Assembly: GCA_003482455.1 (NCBI GenBank)
Contig: DMYW01000022.1
Span: 57,027 to 70,404 of the forward strand
DNA from: Rheinheimera sp.
GTDB taxonomy: Bacteria > Pseudomonadota > Gammaproteobacteria > Enterobacterales > Alteromonadaceae
DNA length: 13,378 bases
Direction of reading: 5' to 3'
The notes under the pieces were generated by a model. That model searched no databases. It was given only the letters and a program-made list of their open reading frames with translations, and was not told the origin of the DNA. The translations under genes were made by a program, and so were the position numbers. Shown here piece by piece: positions 1 to 6,150 of the stretch. Every line of letters starts with the position of its first letter. The first letter of the stretch is position 1.

Positions 1-45
1 AGCAACTCGGTGAAGCTTGCTGCAGAAGTTTTACCGCCGTTTTAA
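1..45 (+). CDS. Possible C-terminal tail of an upstream gene (partial)
   Basis: Frame 1 from the window edge is open for 14 codons and ends in TAA at 43-45. The peptide would be SNSVKLAAEVLPPF, which looks like a plausible soluble C-terminus, and the next gene starts 23 nt later with its own ribosome binding site. The fragment is too short to identify, and a stretch this short can be open by chance, so this is only a suggestion. Confidence 0.3.
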   Translation, partial: SNSVKLAAEVLPPF

Positions 46-68
46 GCTTGCAAACAAAAGGAGTTCTC

Positions 69-491
69 ATGGATAAATGGTTAGTGTTGGTCATGGCCGC
101 TCAAGTGCTGCTGACAAGTGGAGTGATGCTGCTGATGGGGCGACGTCGTTTTGCTGCGGCGCGAAATCGCGAATTCCACTACAACGCTTTTCGGACTATG
201 GATTTAGCTGGCGCCAACGAGGGGGTGATCACCGCCAGCCGAAACTTCGATAATTTATTTCAAATGCCAACGCTGTTTTTTGTGGGCTGTTTAGCTGTGT
301 TGCACTTTGGTTTAAGTGATTTTGTATTTGTTTGTTTGTCAGCAATGTATGTCGCATTGCGGCTGTTGCATACCTTAGTGCATGTCACCACGAATCATGT
401 GAGACAGCGGTTTAATTTGTTTCTTGCCAGTTGTGTGGTGTTGTGGTGTTTATGGGCGCGGTTGTGTTGGAGCCTGTTTGTTAGTGCATGA
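69..491 (+). CDS. MAPEG-family integral membrane protein
   Basis: A 140-residue inner-membrane protein of the MAPEG family (membrane-associated proteins in eicosanoid and glutathione metabolism). About four hydrophobic segments are visible, roughly residues 5-22, 65-85, 87-103 and 117-138. The family hallmark is the stretch with N51-E52 followed by RNFDNLFQMPTLFF, and later RLLHTLVHV with an N and an RF pair. Bacterial members mostly have no known substrate, so no reaction is assigned. The ATG at 69 is chosen over the TTG at 48 because AAGGAG lies at 58-63 with a 5-nt spacer. Its TGA overlaps the ATG of the yqaA-like gene (ATGA, 488-491), which points to translational coupling. Confidence 0.85.
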   Translation: MDKWLVLVMAAQVLLTSGVMLLMGRRRFAAARNREFHYNAFRTMDLAGANEGVITASRNFDNLFQMPTLFFVGCLAVLHFGLSDFVFVCLSAMYVALRLLHTLVHVTTNHVRQRFNLFLASCVVLWCLWARLCWSLFVSA

Positions 492-943
492 ATAACGATC
501 TGCTCGACTATATAGGACTTGGGTTCAGTGCATTCACCAGTGCCAGTTTGTTGCCGGGTACTTCTGAGATGGTATTGGCCGTTTTGTGGTATCAAAAACT
601 AAATATCGTGCTTTTGTGGTGTGTTGCTACAGCAGGCAATGTGGCTGGCAGTTGCATCAACTATTGGTTGGGCGTGCAATGCCAACGATTTTCGTCGCAA
701 CGTTGGTTCCCAATTAAACCGGCCGAATTTAACCGAGCACAAGGTTGGATGAGTAAGTTTGGTACTCCCGTGTTGCTATTGAGTTGGTTGCCTGTAGTAG
801 GCGACCCACTGACCTTGATGGCTGGTGTGTTTCGGCTAGCGTTATGGCGATTTTTAGTGCTGATGCTGATCGCCAAAGGTGGCCGTTATGCGGCTTTGTT
901 GTTATTCGCTGATACGTTTTTAACGCCTTGGATACATGTATGA
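488..943 (+). CDS. yqaA: YqaA-family inner membrane protein (DedA/VTT-like)
   Basis: A 151-residue membrane protein resembling E. coli YqaA (about 142 residues) along its length. Shared landmarks are SASLLPGTSEMVL near the N-terminus (residues 17-29), a GN...G..NYWLG segment, and LLLSWLPVVGDPL with the following LMAGVFR. These are the re-entrant-loop motifs of the SNARE-associated/DedA (VTT) group, whose better-studied members affect membrane homeostasis and lipid-carrier transport; the role of YqaA itself is not established. The gene starts inside the stop codon of the MAPEG gene, without a strong Shine-Dalgarno of its own, and its TGA overlaps the ATG of the cyclophilin gene at 940-943. Reinitiation is therefore the likely way it is translated. 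Confidence 0.85.
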   Translation: MNNDLLDYIGLGFSAFTSASLLPGTSEMVLAVLWYQKLNIVLLWCVATAGNVAGSCINYWLGVQCQRFSSQRWFPIKPAEFNRAQGWMSKFGTPVLLLSWLPVVGDPLTLMAGVFRLALWRFLVLMLIAKGGRYAALLLFADTFLTPWIHV

Positions 944-1815
944 AGTTGATGTCTTTTTCACGAAGTCTGACTGCGGTATGTGCAGCATTTGCTTTCTCGA
1001 CTCAAGCGGCTGCAACTGCATGGCAACCCGTGCCGCAATCGCAACTTGCCTATGTGCAGTTGGAGCAGGGGGCGGTGTTATTGTTGCTGGCTGACACATT
1101 TACGCCAATCAACACGGCGCAATTTCGTCAGTTGATCCGCGACGGTTATTACGATGGCGCAAGCTTTTATCGAGTCATCGACCAGTTTGTGTTGCAAGCC
1201 GGTTATTTAGATGGCGAAAAAGTGCCGGCGTCGGTTAAACGCCCGACAGCAACCAAAGCTGAATTCAGTTGGCCAGTTCCTGCGAGTTCTAAATACACCT
1301 TGGTGCAAACTCCTGATTTATTGGCCAAAGAAACAGGATTTCGCGCTGGGTTTGCCGTTGGGCGTGAAGGTACGCAAGAGTGGCTAGTGCATTGCCCGAA
1401 TGTCGTCAATTTTGCGCGTAACGAACAAGCTGATAGCGCATCTGGTGATATTGCGATCATGCAAGGCCAAGCCCCGCGCCACTTAGATCGCAATATGTCG
1501 GTGGTGGCCCGAGTCATTTGGGGCCATGAAGCGCTGAATGCGGTTCGACGTGGCGATAAAGCACAAGGCGGTATGCTGGAGCAGCCAACGTCGCGTAGCC
1601 GTATCGTCAAGATGTCGATTGGCAGTGATTTGCCGGTAAGCCAACAAATTCACCTGGAAATGCTGGACACGCACAGCGAGGAGTTTTTGCTGCAGCTAGC
1701 CAAAGCACGTAAACGAGAAAATGCGTTCTATCAGTATCATGGGAATGGTCAGCTCGACGTGTGTTACCAGCAAATCCCCGTGCGCGTCCAAACAACGAAA
1801 CCTGACAAACCTTAG
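940..1815 (+). CDS. Exported cyclophilin-type peptidylprolyl isomerase
   Basis: A 291-residue protein predicted to isomerise Xaa-Pro bonds in the cell envelope. The N-terminus has a positively charged start, a hydrophobic core (LTAVCAAFAFS) and an AxA-like region (TQAAATA), consistent with a Sec signal peptide and periplasmic location. The cyclophilin core follows: the strand AYVQLEQGAVLLLL, the helix NTAQFRQLIRDGYYDG, then FYRVIDQFVLQAG. In that motif R78, F83 and Q86 match the catalytic Arg, Phe and Gln of classical cyclophilins. The central active-site loop is divergent (SASGDIAIMQG in place of the usual SQFFI), but HLDRNMSVVARVIWG is typical. At about 290 residues it is longer than PpiA (about 190), with an extra C-terminal segment. 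ATG 940 overlaps the upstream stop; ATG 949 is an alternative start. Confidence 0.85.
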   Translation: MKLMSFSRSLTAVCAAFAFSTQAAATAWQPVPQSQLAYVQLEQGAVLLLLADTFTPINTAQFRQLIRDGYYDGASFYRVIDQFVLQAGYLDGEKVPASVKRPTATKAEFSWPVPASSKYTLVQTPDLLAKETGFRAGFAVGREGTQEWLVHCPNVVNFARNEQADSASGDIAIMQGQAPRHLDRNMSVVARVIWGHEALNAVRRGDKAQGGMLEQPTSRSRIVKMSIGSDLPVSQQIHLEMLDTHSEEFLLQLAKARKRENAFYQYHGNGQLDVCYQQIPVRVQTTKPDKP

Positions 1816-1830
1816 CGTTCAGCGTAGAAT
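1802..1830 (+). promoter_or_regulatory. Sigma70-type promoter for the DUF2750 gene
   Basis: A CTGACA -35 box (1802-1807) and a TAGAAT -10 box (1825-1830) are separated by exactly 17 nt, and each matches consensus at five of six positions. The -35 box lies in the last codons of the cyclophilin gene. Transcription would start near 1837, about 30 nt before the ATG at 1869, so the DUF2750 gene can be expressed independently of the operon upstream. Confidence 0.6.
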
Positions 1831-1868
1831 AACCCCTTTAGCCTAGGCAATTGAAAGAGAGAATCACC

Positions 1869-2267
1869 ATGGAATACGCGCTGACGCCCGCCGACGTACA
1901 AAACGTCAACAACCTCAATGCAGAACAGCGTTACGAATATTTGTTAAATGCCGTTGTCGATTTAGAACAAATTTGGATTTTATCTGATGGCGAAGGCTTT
2001 AGCGCGCTGGATGCCGGCGACGAGCGTTGCATTCCGATTTGGCCACACGCGGAACTTGCTCAGTTGTGGGTGAATGGCGAGCTGGCAGGATTTACACCCA
2101 CAGCGATTGATTTGAGCACCTTCTTGGATAAATGGATCCCTGGTCTGGAAGGCGATGAGTTAATGATCGCAGTGTTCCCGCATCCAACTCAAGACGGCAT
2201 CGTGTTAGAGCCAGTGGATTTACGCGACGCTCTTGAAGAAGCGATGCAAGACGACAACGCGCATTAA
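1869..2267 (+). CDS. DUF2750 family protein
   Basis: A 132-residue soluble acidic protein of the DUF2750 family, whose function is unknown. The recognisable pattern is an N-terminal helix (NNLNAEQRYEYLLNAVVD), then IWILSDGEGF, the PIWPHAELAQLW segment, and a LSTFLDKWIPGL segment leading to the AVFPHP strand; the C-terminus is a short acidic helix. No catalytic motif, metal site or membrane segment is visible. The ATG at 1869 is preferred over the TTG at 1851 because a GAGAG purine run lies about 8 nt before it. The gene has its own likely promoter (1802-1830) and terminator (2320-2348), so it is probably monocistronic. Confidence 0.8.
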   Translation: MEYALTPADVQNVNNLNAEQRYEYLLNAVVDLEQIWILSDGEGFSALDAGDERCIPIWPHAELAQLWVNGELAGFTPTAIDLSTFLDKWIPGLEGDELMIAVFPHPTQDGIVLEPVDLRDALEEAMQDDNAH

Positions 2268-2319
2268 GTTGTAATGCAGTGCCTCACCTCTGAGGTGTTG
2301 CTCATTGCTTCAAACTCCC

Positions 2320-2348
2320 AAAAAGCCCCGAGTGGGGCTTTTGTTTTT
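2320..2348 (+). terminator. Rho-independent terminator after the DUF2750 gene
   Basis: A perfect 9-bp stem (AAAAGCCCC, loop GAGT, GGGGCTTTT, 2321-2342) is followed by GTTTTT. The run of A residues before the stem would supply U residues on the opposite strand too. It lies 53 nt after the DUF2750 stop codon and insulates that gene from bfd. Confidence 0.85.
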
Positions 2349-2388
2349 CGCCAATCTTATTGTAAATACGACACTTTCTCATTTGTTG

Positions 2389-2417
2389 TTGATAATTATT
2401 CTTAATCGCACTAAAAT
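2389..2417 (+). promoter_or_regulatory. Sigma70-type promoter of bfd with overlapping Fur-box-like site
   Basis: TTGATA (2389-2394) and TAAAAT (2412-2417) are separated by 17 nt, and each matches consensus at five of six positions. Positions 2390-2404 (TGATAATTATTCTTA) match the Fur palindrome TGATAAT-n-ATTATCA at 12 of 14 positions. The palindrome covers most of the -35 box and half of the spacer, the classic place for iron-dependent repression. Transcription would start near 2424, about 20 nt before the bfd ATG. Confidence 0.65.
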
Positions 2418-2443
2418 GTAGTCACTGAGTTATGAGGTGTCTG

Positions 2444-2671
2444 ATGTACATTTGTGTTTGCAAAGCCGTGAGCGACAAAAAAATTCGTCAGTTGGTGCAA
2501 GAAGGCGCTACCTCTATGCGTGAATTGAAACAATGCCTTGGCGTTGGCAGTCAATGCGGTAAATGTATTCCAGCAGCGCAAGAGCTACTCAGTGACACAC
2601 TTGCGCAAGTCGCTCCCGTTTTTGGTGAAGCTATTCCTTGTACTGTGATTAGCCATCACACAGTCGCCTAA
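2444..2671 (+). CDS. bfd: Bacterioferritin-associated ferredoxin (Bfd)
   Basis: A 75-residue [2Fe-2S] protein of the BFD-like family. In the well-studied enteric and Pseudomonas systems Bfd docks on bacterioferritin and delivers electrons that reduce and release stored iron. The four cluster ligands are C4 and C6 (MYICVCKAVSD) and C38 and C41 (GSQCGKC), at the same positions as in E. coli Bfd. The protein is about 11 residues longer at the C-terminus and carries an extra cysteine (C66). The ATG at 2444 is chosen over the one at 2432 because GAGG sits 6 nt before it and MYxCxC is the conserved N-terminus. A Fur-type promoter precedes the gene. No bacterioferritin gene is in the window. Confidence 0.9.
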   Translation: MYICVCKAVSDKKIRQLVQEGATSMRELKQCLGVGSQCGKCIPAAQELLSDTLAQVAPVFGEAIPCTVISHHTVA

Positions 2672-2682
2672 TCATCCATAAT

Positions 2683-2691
2683 TGTGGATAA
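2683..2691 (-). promoter_or_regulatory. Perfect DnaA-box 9-mer between bfd and the aspartoacylase gene
   Basis: The minus strand reads TTATCCACA, identical to the strongest E. coli DnaA box. Next to it are two weaker 7-of-9 matches on the plus strand: TCATCCATA (2672-2680) and TTATACAGT (2692-2700). An AT-rich stretch follows (2701-2735). A single 9-mer can occur by chance, so DnaA binding is not certain. Confidence 0.35.
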
Positions 2692-2781
2692 TTATACAGT
2701 TATTCAGCATTTCTATTATATAAGCTGCATTTCTTCAGCAAACGCGGCATAATATCGGCTTTTGTTGGCCGAGGTTATTTT

Positions 2782-3675
2782 ATGACACATCCTATTCGAA
2801 CTGTTGCCATCGTCGGCGGCACGCATGGCAATGAATTCAGTGGCATCTATTTAGAGAAACGCTACCGTGAACATCCAGAGTTAGTTGCCCGTTCGAGTTT
2901 TTCAGTTCGCACCTTGATTGCCAACCCTGAAGCGCACAAAGCTAATAAACGCTATCTGCATAGTGATTTGAACCGGCAATTTCGCACTAAAGACTTAACT
3001 GATCCGTCGCTAACCAACTACGAACAAAGCCGCGCCAAAGTAATTAATGCTGAATTAGGCCCGAAAGGCGCTGCAAAAACCGACTTTATTATCGATTTGC
3101 ATAACACCACCAGCAATATGGGACCTTGTTTGATCCTGACGCAAGCCGGCGCTGTGTATAACTTGTTGGCGGCGTACGTGAAGATGAAAATGCCGTCGGC
3201 GGTCATTTCGCGCGATGAAGACCATTTTGCCGCAGAAGACCATGCGCTTTTGTGTACTGTTGGCACCTACGGGGTGATAGTTGAAGTGGGGCCGCAGCCA
3301 CAATCGGTGTTGCGCCAAGACGTGCTCGAACAAATGCATGAAATGACACAACATATTCTGGATTTTATCGAGCTGTACAACACCAACCAGCTGCCTGAAC
3401 TGCCGAAACGGACACCGGCGATCCGGTATTTACACAGCATCAAATTACCAATGAATGCACAAGGTGAGCGGATCGGCATGGTGCATAAGAATGTGCAGGA
3501 CCATGATTACGAGGCGATCCACCCAGGTGACCCGTTGTTTGTGCTGTTTGATGGCACTGTGCTGCCATATGAAGGGGACACTGTGGTGTACCCAACCTTT
3601 ATCAATGAAGCGGCCTATTACGACAACAACTTAGCCATGTCGTTTAACGAGCAGGTCTGGATTGAATTACCATAA
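2782..3675 (+). CDS. Aspartoacylase (N-acetylaspartate deacylase, AspA/AstE family)
   Basis: A 297-residue zinc carboxypeptidase-like hydrolase predicted to split N-acetyl-L-aspartate, or a similar N-acyl amino acid, into acetate and the amino acid in the cytoplasm. Zinc ligands are H15 and E18 in GGTHGNE and H107 in DLHNTTSN. DLNRQF (residues 62-67) supplies the substrate-binding Asn/Arg pair, and E168 in VEVGPQPQ is the expected catalytic glutamate. The second half (about 210-297) is the barrel-like C-terminal domain of aspartoacylase. These motifs match vertebrate ASPA better than succinylglutamate desuccinylase (AstE), and no ast genes lie nearby, so substrate is assigned by family only. 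GAGG at 2771-2774 with a 7-nt spacer supports ATG 2782. No confident promoter is visible upstream. Confidence 0.85.
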   Translation: MTHPIRTVAIVGGTHGNEFSGIYLEKRYREHPELVARSSFSVRTLIANPEAHKANKRYLHSDLNRQFRTKDLTDPSLTNYEQSRAKVINAELGPKGAAKTDFIIDLHNTTSNMGPCLILTQAGAVYNLLAAYVKMKMPSAVISRDEDHFAAEDHALLCTVGTYGVIVEVGPQPQSVLRQDVLEQMHEMTQHILDFIELYNTNQLPELPKRTPAIRYLHSIKLPMNAQGERIGMVHKNVQDHDYEAIHPGDPLFVLFDGTVLPYEGDTVVYPTFINEAAYYDNNLAMSFNEQVWIELP

Positions 3676-3702
3676 AAAAAACCGGCGAAAGCCGGTTTTT
3701 TT
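3674..3702. terminator. Bidirectional intrinsic terminator between convergent genes
   Basis: An ACCGGC stem (3681-3686), GAAA tetraloop and GCCGGT stem (3691-3696) are flanked by a run of A before and a run of T after, so both strands read as a GC hairpin followed by U residues. It begins within the TAA of the aspartoacylase gene. On the minus strand it lies about 75 nt past the gloA stop and would end the rsx-nth-gloA transcript. I see nothing else in 3703-3776. Confidence 0.85.
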
Positions 3703-3776
3703 ATGGTAGACATACCAAGTAAGATTTAAGGGACTTTGCACACATACCTGTTCGTGTATTTTCGCCCGGCTCGCTG

Positions 3777-4184
3777 CTAAAACACTTGCTGCAAATGTGC
3801 AGGTTTCTTTTGAATCAGTTCAATGGCGTAATTGTCTGGATCACGCACAAACGCTATTTCCGTGGTACCACCTTTTACGGGGCCAGGTTCGCGGCTAATC
3901 ACGCCACCACGCTCGCGGATTAAATCACAGGCTTGATACACGTTGTCTACTTCCAGCGCAATATGGCCGTAAGCCGTGCCGAGCTCGTAGCTTTCGACGC
4001 CATAGTTGTATGTCAGCTCCAACACGGCGCCGTCGGCTTCACTTTGGTAACCGACAAACGCCAGCGTGTATTTGTATTCGGGATTGTCTGACGTACGCAG
4101 CAACTTCATCCCTAAGATTTCCGTGTAAAACGCGATAGAACGTTCTAGGTTGCCAACTCGCAACATGGTATGCAGCATGCGCAT
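3777..4184 (-). CDS. gloA: Lactoylglutathione lyase (glyoxalase I)
   Basis: A 135-residue enzyme, the same length as E. coli GloA and close to it throughout. It converts the methylglyoxal-glutathione hemithioacetal to S-lactoylglutathione, the first step of methylglyoxal detoxification in the cytoplasm. It consists of two short VOC half-domains. The four metal ligands fall at E. coli positions H5, E56, H74 and E122, and the short bacterial form points to a Ni2+-type enzyme. The ATG at 4184 gives the conserved MRxLHTMLRVG start and has GGAG 7 nt upstream; an in-frame start at 4226 lies inside nth and is rejected. It begins 4 nt after the nth stop, so it is the last gene of the rsx operon. Confidence 0.93.
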   Translation of the reverse strand: MRMLHTMLRVGNLERSIAFYTEILGMKLLRTSDNPEYKYTLAFVGYQSEADGAVLELTYNYGVESYELGTAYGHIALEVDNVYQACDLIRERGGVISREPGPVKGGTTEIAFVRDPDNYAIELIQKKPAHLQQVF

Positions 4185-4188
4185 GGGA

Positions 4189-4821
4189 CTACTCCGTTTT
4201 TTCTTTAAATTCACACAGATCTTCAATCAAACAGCTGCCGCATTTGGGTTTGCGCGCAGTGCAGGTGTATCGACCGTGCAAGATCAGCCAGTGGTGCACG
4301 TCCAATTTGAATTCAGCCGGCACGACTTTCAGCAGTTTTTGTTCAACCGCATCGACATCTTTACCTGGAGCGAAGTTGGTTCTATTGCTGACGCGGAAAA
4401 TATGCGTGTCGACGGCGATCGTCGGCCAGCCAAAGGCGGTATTCAATACGACATTGGCGGTTTTGCGGCCGACGCCGGGCAAAGCTTCGAGAGCTTCTCG
4501 ATTTTCTGGCACTTCACCACAGTGTAAATCCAGCAACATACGGCAGGTTTTTATGACGTTTTCGGCTTTGGAATTAAACAAACCAATGGTTTTAATATAC
4601 TGCTTTACGCCATCCACACCGAGGTCGAACATTTGCTGCGGTGTATTGGCGGCTTTAAACAATCCACGAGTCGCTTTATTGACACTGACGTCCGTTGCTT
4701 GTGCGGACAATAACACCGCAATGAGCAATTCAAACGGGCTGCTATATTCCAATTCCGTAGTTGGCTTGGGGTTGTTTTGACGCAGCCGCGACAGGATCTC
4801 GATACGCTTTTCTTTATTCAT
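4189..4821 (-). CDS. nth: Endonuclease III (DNA glycosylase/AP lyase)
   Basis: A 210-residue base-excision repair enzyme that removes oxidised pyrimidines and cleaves the abasic site. Residue numbering is the same as in E. coli Nth: the helix-hairpin-helix LPGVGRKTANVV carries catalytic K120, AVDTHIFR carries D138, and the C-terminal [4Fe-4S] ligands are C187, C194, C197 and C203. The ATG at 4821 (MNKEKRIEIL) matches the family start, with a GAG 7 nt before it; a TTG at 4833 overlapping the rsxE stop would add four residues and is less likely. It begins 8 nt after rsxE. Linkage of nth to rsx is common in gammaproteobacteria and puts an iron-sulfur repair enzyme in the same transcript as a redox complex. 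Confidence 0.96.
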   Translation of the reverse strand: MNKEKRIEILSRLRQNNPKPTTELEYSSPFELLIAVLLSAQATDVSVNKATRGLFKAANTPQQMFDLGVDGVKQYIKTIGLFNSKAENVIKTCRMLLDLHCGEVPENREALEALPGVGRKTANVVLNTAFGWPTIAVDTHIFRVSNRTNFAPGKDVDAVEQKLLKVVPAEFKLDVHHWLILHGRYTCTARKPKCGSCLIEDLCEFKEKTE

Positions 4822-4829
4822 CGTAATAC

Positions 4830-5525
4830 TCAAGAGCCGGCTTGGGTCACGCGCGCACGTTGCACCGTGCTCGCGGCGGCCGGTTGTTTGGCTTTACGCC
4901 GGGCTTCGATGGCATTTTTAGCGGCAATCACAAAGCCAAGAACCAAGAAGGCGCCGGGGGGCAAAATTGCCAGCAGCAAGTGGCTGTCACTTTGGTAGAC
5001 GGTGATTTTCAACACTTTCGCCCAGTCGCCAAACAGCAGCTCTGCGCCTGCAAACAAAGTTCCTTGTCCCAGCACTTCGCGTACCGCGCCTAACGTTGCG
5101 AGGACTAAACAAAAACCAAGCCCCATCATCAGGCCGTCAAAGGTTGACGCCAACACACTATTTTTTGATGCAAAGGCTTCGGCGCGGCCAATCACCACGC
5201 AGTTTGTCACAATCAACGGAATAAAAATGCCCAGCGATTGGTACAGCTCAAACGTATAGGCATGCATCAATTGCTCGATTGCCGTGACCACAGCAGCAAT
5301 GATCATCACAAATACCGGAATACGAATTTCGTTGGGGACTTGATGACGCACCATGGAGATCACCGCATTGGTTGCGGCGAGCACTAACATAGTGGCTAAG
5401 CCAAGCCCCAACGCATTGGTGAGCGATGACGAGGTGGCCAGCAGCGGACACAAGCCCAATAATTGCACGAGGCCAGGGTTATTTTGCCAAAGGCCTTGTT
5501 GAATGATCTGACGATATTGGCTCAT
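4830..5525 (-). CDS. rsxE: Rsx/Rnf electron transport complex subunit E
   Basis: A 231-residue inner-membrane subunit with about six transmembrane segments, homologous to RsxA in this window and to NqrD. Conserved landmarks are VQLLGLCPLLA with C26 and FIPLIVTNCVVIGRAEAFA with C109. In Rnf and Nqr structures the matching cysteines of the two paralogous subunits hold an intramembrane [2Fe-2S] cluster. PPGAFLVLGF precedes a short basic C-terminal tail. The ATG at 5525 overlaps the rsxG stop (ATGA), with GGAGG 6 nt upstream; a longer reading from 5540 is rejected. Confidence 0.95.
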   Translation of the reverse strand: MSQYRQIIQQGLWQNNPGLVQLLGLCPLLATSSSLTNALGLGLATMLVLAATNAVISMVRHQVPNEIRIPVFVMIIAAVVTAIEQLMHAYTFELYQSLGIFIPLIVTNCVVIGRAEAFASKNSVLASTFDGLMMGLGFCLVLATLGAVREVLGQGTLFAGAELLFGDWAKVLKITVYQSDSHLLLAILPPGAFLVLGFVIAAKNAIEARRKAKQPAAASTVQRARVTQAGS

Positions 5526-6148
5526 TGAGCGCCTCCACACATCGAAGCTTCAAGCAGGATCTGCGGTTGTTGTTGGAAATACAAAGCAGCTTTTTTTACG
5601 GCTTTCACCACAGCACGTGGCGTAATAGTAGCCCCTGCAAATTGGTCAAACTCACCGCCGTCTTTGCGTACGGCGAAATGCGTGTCTTGGTCATTGTGCA
5701 CGGATTTGCCAGTGAAACTTAAGATCCAGTCGTTTTTCGCCAGTTCAATTTTATCGCCAAGGCCCGGGGTCTCTTTGTGGGCGAGGGTCCGCACGCCAAA
5801 GACAGTGCCGTCAGCACCAACGGCGACCAGCAAATAAATATTACCGCTATAGCCATCCGGAGCGACCGTTTCTACAACATACACCGGTTTGCCGTCGACT
5901 TGTGTGCTGTACACCGGCACTTGGTTTGCGCCAAACACTTCGCTATTTTTCACTAGCCGACAGCTTGATAGCAAAGAACTAGTATCTGTTCCGGCAGGCA
6001 GGACTTGTTGCAGTGATGAAATTTTTTGTTCAAGCGCCTGTTTGGCAATTTCACCGGCCGTCAGTTGATTGACACCAGCCACCACAGCGACACAGGCTAC
6101 AGCTGCAACGCCCAAGATTGCGGCATTTTTAGAAATAAATCGCAGCAT
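5522..6148 (-). CDS. rsxG: Rsx/Rnf electron transport complex subunit G (covalent FMN)
   Basis: A 208-residue membrane-anchored periplasmic flavoprotein. One transmembrane helix lies at about residues 8-27 and the remainder is the FMN-binding domain. AGATIT at 171-176 is the S/T-GAT-type flavinylation motif; T174 should carry FMN through a phosphoester bond, as established for RnfG and NqrC. TPGLGDKIE (127-135) is also a family signature. FMN attachment needs the flavin transferase ApbE, which is not encoded here. Motif position 1 is Ala rather than the more usual Ser or Thr. The gene begins 2 nt after the rsxD stop and overlaps rsxE by 4 nt. Confidence 0.95.
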   Translation of the reverse strand: MLRFISKNAAILGVAAVACVAVVAGVNQLTAGEIAKQALEQKISSLQQVLPAGTDTSSLLSSCRLVKNSEVFGANQVPVYSTQVDGKPVYVVETVAPDGYSGNIYLLVAVGADGTVFGVRTLAHKETPGLGDKIELAKNDWILSFTGKSVHNDQDTHFAVRKDGGEFDQFAGATITPRAVVKAVKKAALYFQQQPQILLEASMCGGAQ

Positions 6149-6150
6149 GT

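Noticed and set aside
2285..2297. Palindrome CACCTC-T-GAGGTG after the DUF2750 gene
   Set aside because: Only 1 nt separates the arms, so at most a 4-bp stem could form as RNA. The strong terminator 30 nt further on explains the region, and there is no other sign of an operator.
2644..2660. CRP-like palindrome TGTGA ... TCACA
   Set aside because: The half-sites are perfect, but they are 7 nt apart instead of 6, and the site lies inside the end of bfd with no promoter correctly placed beside it.
2692..2755. Possible promoters for the aspartoacylase gene (TATTAT, TATATA, CATAAT)
   Set aside because: Several -10-like hexamers occur in this AT-rich gap, but none has a -35 box with three or more matches at 16-18 nt that stands out, so no promoter is called.
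4150..4780. Plus-strand open frames opposite nth
   Set aside because: They are shadows of nth, which keeps every catalytic and cluster residue in the minus-strand frame.
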